In this document: in pieces, positions 25,482 to 34,700 of the stretch
Layout: every line of letters starts with the position of its first letter
How positions within the stretch are numbered: the stretch's first letter is position 1
Assembly (NCBI GenBank): GCA_946480465.1
Contig: CAMLJY010000003.1
Span: 1-64,000, forward strand
From: an uncultured Burkholderiales bacterium
GTDB lineage: Bacteria > Pseudomonadota > Gammaproteobacteria > Burkholderiales > Burkholderiaceae
Direction of reading: 5' to 3'
DNA: 64,000 bases
The notes under the pieces: model-generated
The model's input: only the letters and a program-made list of their open reading frames with translations
Told to the model about the DNA's origin: nothing
The model's database searches: none
Program-made: the position numbers and the translations under genes

Positions 25482-27398
25482 ATGTCGATGCTGATGCAAC
25501 TGGGCACGCGCGCGATGTTCGCCGCGTACGCGCAGCTCCAGACCACCGGCCAGAACATCGCCAATGCCAGCACCGCGGGCTACTCGCGGCAGCAGGTGAT
25601 CCTGGGGACGACGGAAGGCCAGTACACCGGCTCCGGCTTCTTCGGCCGCGGCGTCACCGTGCAGAGCGTGACCCGTGCGAGCAACATGTTCCTGACCTCG
25701 CAGGCCGCCGCCACCAAGTCGGCCGCCGCGGCGGACGAGGCGCGCCTGGGCATGCTGCGCCAGCTGGAGCAGGTGTTCGGCATCGGCGAAGGCGGCGTGG
25801 GCTACGCGGCCACCCGCATGTTCAATGCGTTCGCCGACCTGGCGGCCGCGCCGGCCGACCTGTCGGCCCGGCAGGCGGTGCTGGCGCGGGCGGAGGATTT
25901 CGCCTCGCTCGCACGGTCCAGCAGCGACCAGCTGGAGATGCTGCAGGCGAATGCCTTCAACGACGTGCGCAACTCGGTGCAGGACGTCAACCAGATGGCC
26001 GCCGAGGTCGCCAACCTGAACGCCAAGATCGTCGGCGCGCTGGCCACCAACCACACGCCGAACGACCTGATGGATGCACGCGACCGGCTGATCGGCCGCA
26101 TCAGCGAAAACATCGAGGTCCAGACCATCAACGCCTCGGACGGCAGCATCAGCGTCTTCATCGGCGGCGGCCAGAGCCTGGTGCTGGGCGGCATCTCCAA
26201 CCGTCTGGTTGCGCGGCAGGACGAGTTCGACCCGGCCCGCGTCGGCATCGGCATCTCGGTGTCCGGCTTCGTCACGCCAGTGCCCAACGAGCAACTCGGC
26301 ACAGGCTCCATCAGCGGCCTGATCCAGTTCCAGAACGAAGACCTGGCCGACGCCCGCAACCGCCTGGGCCAGATCATCGCCAGCCTGGGCACGACGATGA
26401 ACCTGCAGCAGTCGTTCGGCATCGACCTGGCGGGCGCCACCGGCAGCAAGCTGTTCAACCTGGGTGTTCCGGTGGCGATGGCGCACGCCAACAACGACCG
26501 CGACGCGCTCGGCGTGCCGATCGGCTCGGTGGACCTGGCGATCGCGGACCCGACCGCGCTGAAGGCCAGCGAATACGTGCTGGAGGAAGACCCGGCCGCG
26601 CCCGGCACCTACAAGGCCACGCGCCTGTCGGACGGGTACGTGCACACCGGCCTGGTCGGCGGCGGCGAGGTGATCGACGGCTTCTCCATCACCTTCGGCG
26701 CCACGCCGCCGCAGCCCGGCGACCGCTACCTGCTCAAGCCCGTCAGCACCGCGGCCATGGGGGCTTCCACCGCCATCAACAACCCGCGCGGCATCGCCGC
26801 GGGCAGCCCGCTGCAGGCCTCGGCGCCGGCGGCGAACACCGGCACCATGTCGATCGGCAACTTCGACATCGTCGCGGCGCCGACGGCGGCCTACCAGGCG
26901 ATGACGGTGCAGTTCACCAGCGCGACCGGCGACTACGACATCCTCGATTCCGGCGGCGGCGTGCTCGCTTCGGGCACCTGGGACGGCAGCGCGCCGATCC
27001 AGTACAACGGCTTCTCGCTCTCGCTGAAGGGCGTGCCGGCCAACGGCGATACCGTCGCCATCAACCTCACCACCGTGCCCGGCTCCAGCAACGGCAATGC
27101 GCTGAGCTTCGATGGCCTGGCCGAACGCTGGCTGATCGACGGCCAGACGGTGACCGACGCCTACGCCGAGACGCTGTCCTCGGTCGGCGTGCGGGTGCAG
27201 GGCACGGCATCGGCTGCCGCCACCAGCGCGGCGGTGGCGCAGCGCACCGAGGAGGCGCTGACGAGCGAAGTGGGCGTCAACCTGGACGAGGAGGCGGCCC
27301 GCCTGATCCAGTACCAGCAGGCCTACCAGGCGGCGGCGAAGATGCTGCAAACCGCCCAGCAGGTGATGGAAACCCTGATTCAACTCGGCGGCCGCTGA
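25482..27398 (+). CDS. flgK: Hook-filament junction protein FlgK (HAP1)
   Basis: FlgK joins the hook to the filament. The protein is 638 residues, longer than the roughly 550 of enterics, because of an enlarged middle domain (about residues 330-560). The N-terminus has the axial signature (GQNIANASTAGYSRQQV) and the C-terminus the coil (GVNLDEEAARLIQYQQAYQA, ending METLIQLGGR), both well conserved. It follows flgJ by 13 bases with AGGAG upstream of the ATG. Confidence 0.96.
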   Translation: MSMLMQLGTRAMFAAYAQLQTTGQNIANASTAGYSRQQVILGTTEGQYTGSGFFGRGVTVQSVTRASNMFLTSQAAATKSAAAADEARLGMLRQLEQVFGIGEGGVGYAATRMFNAFADLAAAPADLSARQAVLARAEDFASLARSSSDQLEMLQANAFNDVRNSVQDVNQMAAEVANLNAKIVGALATNHTPNDLMDARDRLIGRISENIEVQTINASDGSISVFIGGGQSLVLGGISNRLVARQDEFDPARVGIGISVSGFVTPVPNEQLGTGSISGLIQFQNEDLADARNRLGQIIASLGTTMNLQQSFGIDLAGATGSKLFNLGVPVAMAHANNDRDALGVPIGSVDLAIADPTALKASEYVLEEDPAAPGTYKATRLSDGYVHTGLVGGGEVIDGFSITFGATPPQPGDRYLLKPVSTAAMGASTAINNPRGIAAGSPLQASAPAANTGTMSIGNFDIVAAPTAAYQAMTVQFTSATGDYDILDSGGGVLASGTWDGSAPIQYNGFSLSLKGVPANGDTVAINLTTVPGSSNGNALSFDGLAERWLIDGQTVTDAYAETLSSVGVRVQGTASAAATSAAVAQRTEEALTSEVGVNLDEEAARLIQYQQAYQAAAKMLQTAQQVMETLIQLGGR

Positions 27399-27435
27399 TT
27401 TCGCGGACTAGCGGCAGCAGCCTCGGAGAACACAC

Positions 27436-28635
27436 ATGTCCGGACGCGTCTCGAACACCAGCCGCTACGAATCGGCCGTCGCCACGCTGCAGCGCCGCCA
27501 GGCCGAGATGAGCCAGGCGCAGATGCAGATGACCAGCGGCAAGCGCGTCAACAAGCCCAGCGACGACCCGACCTCCGCCGCCCGCGCCGAGCGCGCCTTC
27601 ATCGCCCAGCAGCGCATCGAGTCGGCGCAGCGCTCGGTGTCGGTGAGCCGCAATGCGATGGCGCTGACCGAGTCGGCGCTCGGCCGCGCCGGCGAGTTGC
27701 TGCAGATGGCGCGCGAGAAGCTGATCGGCGCCGGCAACGGCAGCTACAGCACCGCCGAGCGCAGTGCGATCGCGGAAGACCTGGTGGCGCTGCGCGGCCA
27801 GCTGTTCGCCCAGGCCAACCAGACCGACGGCTCCGGCGGCTACATCTTCGGCGGCCAGGGCTCCAACCTGCCGCCCTTCGTCGACGCGGCCGGCGGCGTG
27901 GTCTTCGCCGGCACCGGCGGGCAGGGCCAGCTTTCGGCCAGCGAGCAGATGCCGACCTCGGTCGACGGCCAGGCGGTGTGGCTCAGCGCGCGCAGCGGCA
28001 ACGGCGTGTTCGTCACTTCCGCCGCGGCGGCCAACACCGGCAGCGGCTTCATCGACGCCGGCGGCGTGACCGACCCGGCGCTGCTGACCGGCGCCGACTA
28101 CGCCATCGTCTTCAGCGTCGTCGGCCCCACCACCACCTACGCGGTGGAGATGAATGGCGTGCCCACCGGCCAGACCGGCACCTACATTCCCGGCGGCGCG
28201 ATCACGGTGGACGGCATGACCTTCGACGTGGGCGGCGCGCCGGCCGACGGCGACCGCTTCGACATCACGCCGTCGACGGCCGACATGGACCCCTTCGAGG
28301 CACTGGACCGCGCCATCGCCACGCTGCGCGATCCGAACGCGACGCGCGGCGCGGTCTCGCAGGCGGTGGCCAGCGGGGTGCGCGACGTCGACGCGGTGAT
28401 GAGCCACTTCTCGGCCGCCCGATCGGTCGCCGGCGCCGCCTTGAGCCGGCTGGACGCGATCCAGTCGCGCAACCAGGATCGCGACCTGTGGGCCAAGTCG
28501 GTGCAATCCGATGCCGAGGACCTGGACATGGTGCAGGCCGTGTCCGATTTCCAGAACAAGCAGACCAGCTATCAGGCGGCGTTGCAGAGTTACGCCATGG
28601 TCCAGCGCATGTCTCTTTTCGACTATTTGAAATGA
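27436..28635 (+). CDS. flgL: Hook-filament junction protein FlgL (HAP3)
   Basis: FlgL is the distal junction protein and belongs to the flagellin family. The 399-residue product has flagellin-like coiled-coil ends: N-terminal QRRQAEMSQAQMQMTSGKRV with KPSDDPTSAARA, and C-terminal DLDMVQAVSDFQNKQTSYQA, ending MVQRMSLFDYLK. The variable middle (about residues 140-290) is larger than in enterics. It is the last rod-hook gene of the plus-strand run. Confidence 0.95.
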   Translation: MSGRVSNTSRYESAVATLQRRQAEMSQAQMQMTSGKRVNKPSDDPTSAARAERAFIAQQRIESAQRSVSVSRNAMALTESALGRAGELLQMAREKLIGAGNGSYSTAERSAIAEDLVALRGQLFAQANQTDGSGGYIFGGQGSNLPPFVDAAGGVVFAGTGGQGQLSASEQMPTSVDGQAVWLSARSGNGVFVTSAAAANTGSGFIDAGGVTDPALLTGADYAIVFSVVGPTTTYAVEMNGVPTGQTGTYIPGGAITVDGMTFDVGGAPADGDRFDITPSTADMDPFEALDRAIATLRDPNATRGAVSQAVASGVRDVDAVMSHFSAARSVAGAALSRLDAIQSRNQDRDLWAKSVQSDAEDLDMVQAVSDFQNKQTSYQAALQSYAMVQRMSLFDYLK

Positions 28636-28661
28636 CGCGGACGGGGGCACACTAAGACCCC

Positions 28662-29852
28662 ATGAACGAACATCCCGTGCTCGGGCAGGTCGCGCTCGGC
28701 TACTCGCCGATGATCGACCGCCACCGCGCTGTCACCGCGATCCGCGTCACCGTCTTCCCGAACAAGCCCGATGCCCCGCCGCGCGCGGGCGACCTGCTGG
28801 CCGCGCTGGCCAGCACCTGGCCGGCCGATGGCGGGCGGGTGTCGCTGAACATCGTCGGCGAAACCCTGCTGCAGGACCTGCTGCAGACCGAGCTGCCGCT
28901 GAACATGATGGTCGAGGTGCCGGCCTTCATGGCCGCCGACATCGCCCACACCGAGGCGCTGCAGGCGCTGCACCAGCACGGCAACACGCTGTTGATCAAG
29001 GGCCGGCCGCTGTCGCCGCTGCCGCGCGAGGTGCTGCCGTGCTTCGCCTATTCGATCATCGACCTGTCCGACGAGCGGCGCGACGGCCAGCCGGCGCCGG
29101 GTGGCGTCTCGCGCAACATCCCGCACGTGCAGGGCGAGGTGCGCACCCTGGGCCAGATGACCGATGCCTTCGCCCGCGGCGCCATCGCGGTGCTGGGCTG
29201 GCCGATCGACGATGCGGTCGTCAGCAGCGGCAAGGCCTCGGCCCAGCCCGACCTGCAGGCCATCGTCGAGCTGATCAACCGCGTCGACCGGCAGGAGCCG
29301 GTCGAGCGCCTCGAGGCCGTCATGAAGAACGACCCGACGATGGCGTTCAAGCTGATGCGCTACATCAACTCGCCGGCCTTCGGGCTGTCGGTCGAAATCA
29401 CCTCGTTCCGCCACGCCATCATGCTGCTGGGCTACCAGCGCCTGAAGCGCTGGCTGGCGCTGCTGCTGGCCTCGGCCAGCCGCGACGTCAACATGAAGCC
29501 GGTGATCTATGCCGCCGTGCGCCGCGGCCTGCTGATGGAAGAGCTGGTGCGCGAGAGTGGTGATCCCGAACGGCGCGGCGAGATGTTCATCTGCGGCGTG
29601 TTCTCCTTGCTGGACCGCATGATGAAGCAGCCGTTCTCCGAGCTGCTGCAGACCATTCCCGTGCCCGAAGGCGTGCGCGCGGCGCTGGTGGACGAGGACG
29701 GGCCGCTGTTTCCGTACCTCGAGCTGGTGCGGGCGGTGGAATCGGCCTCGGTCTACGACATTCGCGCCGCATCGGACAACATCCTGCTCGCGGTGGCCGA
29801 AGTCAACCGCGCGGTGCTGCGCGCGCTGGCCGCGGCCCGCCAGCTCGACTGA
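28662..29852 (+). CDS. EAL-like/HDOD signalling protein
   Basis: The 396-residue cytoplasmic protein has an N-terminal degenerate EAL-like half (residues 1-190) that lacks the E-A-L and D-D-F-G motifs needed for c-di-GMP hydrolysis. A C-terminal HDOD domain follows (about 195-390; RLEAVMKNDPTMAFKLMRYI, then SFRHAIMLLGYQRLKRWLAL). This is the YuxH/CdgJ-type architecture, proteins reported to affect motility and c-di-GMP signalling. It starts 26 bases after flgL and may be cotranscribed with it. Confidence 0.85.
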   Translation: MNEHPVLGQVALGYSPMIDRHRAVTAIRVTVFPNKPDAPPRAGDLLAALASTWPADGGRVSLNIVGETLLQDLLQTELPLNMMVEVPAFMAADIAHTEALQALHQHGNTLLIKGRPLSPLPREVLPCFAYSIIDLSDERRDGQPAPGGVSRNIPHVQGEVRTLGQMTDAFARGAIAVLGWPIDDAVVSSGKASAQPDLQAIVELINRVDRQEPVERLEAVMKNDPTMAFKLMRYINSPAFGLSVEITSFRHAIMLLGYQRLKRWLALLLASASRDVNMKPVIYAAVRRGLLMEELVRESGDPERRGEMFICGVFSLLDRMMKQPFSELLQTIPVPEGVRAALVDEDGPLFPYLELVRAVESASVYDIRAASDNILLAVAEVNRAVLRALAAARQLD

Positions 29853-29867
29853 CGCCCAGCTGCCGCG

Positions 29868-30356
29868 CTAGCGCGGCGTGTCGCAGGCGAAGTAGGTGAC
29901 GTACAGGCCGCTGCTGGCCATGCCCACGTAGCGCACGCGCGGCTCCAGCAGGTTGCGGTGGTGCGTCGCGACACGGCGCCAGCCGATCAGCACCTGCTCC
30001 GGCACGCGGAAACCATGCGCCACGTTCTCCACGCACAGTTCCGCCCCCGTGCGCTCGAAGCGCTGCGCGAAGCCATCGTGGCTCGGGCGCTTGCGGGCCG
30101 CCATGTCCTGGCTGTGCTCCGCGGCCAGCGCGACCAGGTCCACCGTGGGCAGCAGCGCCGGCAGGCCCTTCTCGACCCGGTAGGCGTTCACCGCGTGCAT
30201 CACCCGCTCGGCGTAGTCCGGCGCGCCGGCATCCGCGGCCGGGCGTGATGGGGGCAGCCCCGGCGTGCCGGGATCGGTTGCCCGGCAAGGAAGGGCGGAC
30301 AGGGCGGCGGCGGCCAGCAACGCGGCGGTGGCAGCGTGTCGGGAATGCTTGTCCAT
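29868..30356 (-). CDS. Secreted CAP-domain (SCP/PR1) protein
   Basis: The start at 30356 (MDKHSRHAATAALLAAAALS) supplies a signal peptide. The 162-residue product then holds a CAP fold: an N-terminal helix MHAVNAYRVEKGLPALLP, the conserved AAEHSQDMAARKRPSHDGF (CAP histidine and acidic residues), AELCVENVAHGF, and HHRNLLEPRVRYVGMA. Bacterial CAP proteins are exported and of mostly unknown function. A frame-consistent ATG six codons upstream is possible. It is convergent with the HDOD gene. Confidence 0.85.
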   Translation of the reverse strand: MDKHSRHAATAALLAAAALSALPCRATDPGTPGLPPSRPAADAGAPDYAERVMHAVNAYRVEKGLPALLPTVDLVALAAEHSQDMAARKRPSHDGFAQRFERTGAELCVENVAHGFRVPEQVLIGWRRVATHHRNLLEPRVRYVGMASSGLYVTYFACDTPR

Positions 30357-30555
30357 GGGCGGCCGGGCGGTCAAAGCCGCGCAGTGTGGGCCCGGACGCT
30401 GCGCCGTGCGCGGGATTTGTTCACGGCAATCGCGCCCCCCGATCCGGGGGTCTCAAGCCGGAAATGCTTCTGCCGATGAAACAATTCGTAGTAATTCGAG
30501 CAGCGCCCACCAAGGCTGCCGAACGGCTCCTCCACCCACCAGCGATACCGCCTCC

Positions 30556-31662
30556 ATGCACCTGTACGAACAGGGTCGTCGCCACTTGTGTCCCGTCTGC
30601 GGACGCAATGTCCGCCGCGTGCACCGCACCGAAGACGACATGGAATCGCGCTTTGCCGAGTCCATGGCGCGCTACCGCTGCATCAGCGACCGCTGCGGCT
30701 GGAACGACCTGCTGCCGATGCACCTGCCGGCCCCGTCGGCGCGCCCCTTCTCTCGTTCGTCGTCGCGACCGGCGCGCCCCGCGCGCCGGGGCCGGGCGTC
30801 GGCCGGGATGTCGCTCTTCATGCATGGTGTGCGCCGCGTCGTGCGTGCCTGGCCGCTGCTGCTGGCCGGCATCGCGACGGCCGCGATCGTGTCGCACAAC
30901 CTGCCCGGCGACGGGCCCGCCGCGCGCGACGCGCGCAACACGCTGCCGCTGAAGCTCGGCGAACACCACGACGGCGTCGAGATCACGGCCGACCATCCGC
31001 TGCTGCGCGCCCCCGACGATCCGCTGACCACCGCCGGCGTGCAGCGCCTGACCGTGAAGCAAGGCTGCGCCTGGGGCATGCCGGGGCGCAATCCGTACCG
31101 CGGCTCGGTGGAACAGGCGCTGGTGACCGCGAAACTGCCGGCCGAGGTGGTCCAGCGCATCTCCAGCAAGGTGTCGGCCGGCCAGCTCGACGACCGGCTC
31201 GAGATCACCAACGCCGGCATCCGCTCCGAGCGCGACGAGACCCGCGAATTCGAGCCGCGCAACGTGGCCATGACCTACGGCCACACGCTGTGCGTCAACA
31301 CCCGGGTGAACTTCAAGCGCGGCCACGTCGAGCGTGCCAGCCTGTACGAAGCTGCGGACAAGCAGGGCAACCTGTATTCGGTGATGGTGCCGGACGTGTG
31401 CGGCAACGTCTCGGTGCTGGGGGCGCGCATGGAACGCAAGCGCAAGCGCATCGCGCTGCCGGTGCTGGCCGAGACCCTGCACGGCGCGCCGGCGCTGATG
31501 CGCCTGGTCTCCGGCGCCGAGGAGCAGGAGGCGAACACCGTGCCCGAGCCTGACTCCCTGGCCCTGGCGGTGGGCGCGCTGGCGGTGATGGCCGGCTTGT
31601 TGCGCCTGCGTCAGCGTGGCCTGCGCCGCGCCACCGGCGACGGCGCGCGCGACAGGGACTGA
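30556..31662 (+). CDS. Zinc-ribbon, membrane-anchored PEP-CTERM protein
   Basis: From ATG 30556 the 368-residue protein has an N-terminal putative zinc ribbon: C-x2-C at residues 14-17 (CPVCGR) paired with C-x4-C near residue 40 (CISDRC). A basic linker and one membrane helix follow (about 99-115, LLLAGIATAAIVSHNL). Then comes a periplasmic domain with conserved cysteines (QGCAWGMPGRNPYRGSVEQA, YGHTLCVN, PDVCGNVS), and it ends in a PEP-CTERM sorting signal: VPEPDSLALA, a hydrophobic helix, and an RLRQRGLRR tail. The periplasmic part recalls the MHFG-type PEP-CTERM family, from memory. A PEP-CTERM tail on a protein with a cytoplasmic zinc ribbon is unusual. No exosortase is in the window. Confidence 0.7.
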   Translation: MHLYEQGRRHLCPVCGRNVRRVHRTEDDMESRFAESMARYRCISDRCGWNDLLPMHLPAPSARPFSRSSSRPARPARRGRASAGMSLFMHGVRRVVRAWPLLLAGIATAAIVSHNLPGDGPAARDARNTLPLKLGEHHDGVEITADHPLLRAPDDPLTTAGVQRLTVKQGCAWGMPGRNPYRGSVEQALVTAKLPAEVVQRISSKVSAGQLDDRLEITNAGIRSERDETREFEPRNVAMTYGHTLCVNTRVNFKRGHVERASLYEAADKQGNLYSVMVPDVCGNVSVLGARMERKRKRIALPVLAETLHGAPALMRLVSGAEEQEANTVPEPDSLALAVGALAVMAGLLRLRQRGLRRATGDGARDRD

Positions 31663-31772
31663 TCCGCGGCGCCGGCCCAGCCGGCCGTGTTCCTGCCGCC
31701 GTGGCGTCTCGCCGCGCGCTTGTGCAGCACACCACCACCGGGCGGCGGCACCTCGCGCCGTAAACTGGGCCG

Positions 31773-34700
31773 ATGTCCGTGCTGTCTCGCCCCCAGGCGC
31801 TGCCCACCCACACGCAGCTGGCCGCGCTGCTCGACGGCACCGACGACGCGCTGCTGCTGCTGGACACCCGGCGCCGCGTCAGCTTCTGCAACCGCGCGGC
31901 CATGCGCCTGTGGGGTTGCGAACCCGGCCAGGATGCGGCTGCCGCCTTGGCGCGCTTGGCCGAGCCGGCCAACAGCGAGCTGCAGGCCGCGCTCGGCGCG
32001 GGGGCCGGCGAGGGGCGCTGGCATGCGCGACTGGGCGATGGGCGCCGGCTCGAACTGCGGCTGGCCTCGGCCCCGGGCGGCGGACGCAGCCTGCGGGCGC
32101 GGCCGGAGCCGGACGACGCCCTCGTGCCGCGCGCCGGTCCGGCCGCCACCAGCGAACTGGTGCGCCTGCTCTGGGACGCGCCGCAGCCGCTGACGGTGCA
32201 GGACGCCGACTTCCGCATCGTCGCCGCCAACCGCGCCTACTGCGAGGCCATCGGCCGCCCACCCTCGCAGCTGATCGGCCGCGACCCGATGGAGTTCGTG
32301 CCCGAAGGCGACCGCGCGGAGATGCTCGACCTGCGCGACCAACTGCTGGCCTCGCTGCAGGAAGGGCGCCAGCCCAGCATGCGCATCGAGCGCCGCATGA
32401 CCGACCAGCAGGGCCGCGAGCGCTGGTTCCGCTTCGCGCCGCGCTGGGTTTCGGCCGACAACGGCGCGCCCTTGATGCTGGCGATCCTGCACGACGTGAC
32501 CATCGAGCACCATGCGCGCGCCCAGGCCGACCGCTCGGTGCATGAGCTGGAGCACTGGTTCGACCTGAGCCCGGTCGGCATGGTGGTCTATGACCTGGCC
32601 GGCCTCGTCGTGCGCAGCAATGCCGCCTTCGAAGCGCTGGCCGGCAGCGTGCCGCTGACGCTGCGCGAAGCGCCCGCGGAGCTGTCCCAGTTGCTGGCCT
32701 GGGAACATGATCGACCGCATCCGGCCCTGCGACCGGACCAGCCGGCGCTGGAGGTGCGCGGTGGGCTGGCGCTGCCCGACGGCCGGCGCCTGCGCCTGCG
32801 TTCGCGCCTGCGCGCCTACCGCACCGATTCCGGACAGGTGCGCGTGATGGCCGTGCTGGAAGACCGCACGCTGGAAGACGAGCGCGACCTGGCGCAGCTC
32901 GAGATCGGCGCGCTGATGGACACGGCTGGCATCGGCGTCGCCACGTACGAGGCCTCGCGCGGGTGGATCCACAGCAGCCCGCGGGCCTCGTCGCTGCCGG
33001 CGCAGGGCGGGGGCAAGAGCGGGGCCAAGGGCCAGGCCCCGGCCGCGGGCATGCAGGCTGGCCTGCAGTCGATCGGCCGCGACCAGGTCGAGCCCGGTTC
33101 GCGCGAGGACTTCGAGGGCCTGCAGCGTGCGCTGCGCGAGGGCCGGCGTGCCCAGGTGCGGTACGCGGTGCGGCTGCCTGGGCTGGGCGTGCGCTGGCTG
33201 CTGACGCGCGTCGAGCCCGGCGAGCTGGCCGGCGGGCGCACCGCGCTGTCGGTGGTGACGCTGGACATCACCGACCAGGAGGAAGCCCACCGCACCAGCG
33301 AGCAGCTGCTGCGCGAGCTGCAGACCATCCTCGACGGCACCAGCGCCGGCATCGCATACCTGCGTGCGGGCCGGCTGGTGCGCTGCAACCGCCGCTTCGA
33401 GGCGATGATGGGACTGCCCGAAGGCGCGAGCAACGGGGCGGCGATCAGCCAGGTCTTCGCCGAGCACCCGGCGGTGCAGGCGCTGCTGCTGCAGGCGCTG
33501 TCGGAGGATGGCCGCTTCGAGGCCGAGTTCGAGCACCTGGGCGAGTGGTTCGCGCTGGTGGCTTCACGGGCGGCGGCCAACGACGAGTCCGAGGCCGTGG
33601 CGGTGCTCACCGACATCACGCGGCGCAAGGCGCAGCAGGCGGAGCTGGAAGCGGTCGCGCGGGAACGCGAGCTGATGTTCAACGTCTCCGACGTCGGCAT
33701 CACCTACGTGCGCGGCGGCCGCATCGAGCGTGCCAACGAGGCCATGGAACACCTGACCGGCTACACCGCCGAGGCGCTGGCGCAGCTGCCGCTGGACCGC
33801 CTGTTCGAGAGCGACGAGGTACACGGCCAATTCGTTGCCGAGCAGCAGCTCGCGCTGCTGCAGACCGGCGCCTGGCGCGGCGAACGGCGCCTGCGCCGCC
33901 GCGACGGCCGGCTGATCTGGGTGCAGGTCAGCAAGCGCTGCGTCGCGGACGGCCAGCCCGAACTCGGCCTGATCTGCTCCTACGTGGACGTCGACGAGCG
34001 CCGCCGCGCCCGCGAGGTGGTGCAGACGCAGGCCGAGCGCACCCGCGCCATCCTGGATTCGGTGCTCGTGGGCATCGTCACGGTCGGCGACACCGGCATC
34101 GAGTGGATGAACCGCTCGGCGCGGCGCATGTTCGGCGGCGAGCTGGCGGATTTCGTCGGCGAGCCGATCGCCATCGTCGCCACCGCCGAGCCGGACCATC
34201 CGCTGCGCGCGACGCACTACCTGCAGTCGCTGGAGGAGGGCCAGGCGGAAACCTTCGAATGCCGGCTGCGCGGGCGTGACGGGCGCGAGTTCTGGGTCGT
34301 CGGCAATGCGGTGGTCACCGGCCGCGAACCCAACGGCAGCCAGCGCGACCGCCTGGCCTCGGGCCTGGCGGTGCCGCCCGGCGGGCGCGGCGTTGAAGGG
34401 GGAGGCGGCCGGCAGATCACCTTCGCGCTGCTGGACATCGAGCGCCGCCGCCAGGCCGAGGTGAGCATCGCGCAGGCGCAGGCGTCGTTGCAGCGCATCA
34501 TCGAGACCGCGCCGCTGGCCATCGCGCTGTTCGACGGCGCCAGCGGTCGGGTGCTGCGCATGAACACGATGGCGGCGATGTTCTTCGGCCGGCCGGTCGA
34601 GGCCGTGCTGGGCCGCACCCCGGAGGACTGGTTCGACCCCGACGAGGCGCACGCGCTGCGCGCCGACCTGCAGCAGGCGCTGCAGCAGCCCGACGTGCTG

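Noticed and set aside
30265..30555. Upstream extension of the zinc-ribbon PEP-CTERM gene
   Set aside because: It overlaps the CAP-protein start region and lacks protein-like composition; the ATG at 30556 begins right before the zinc ribbon.
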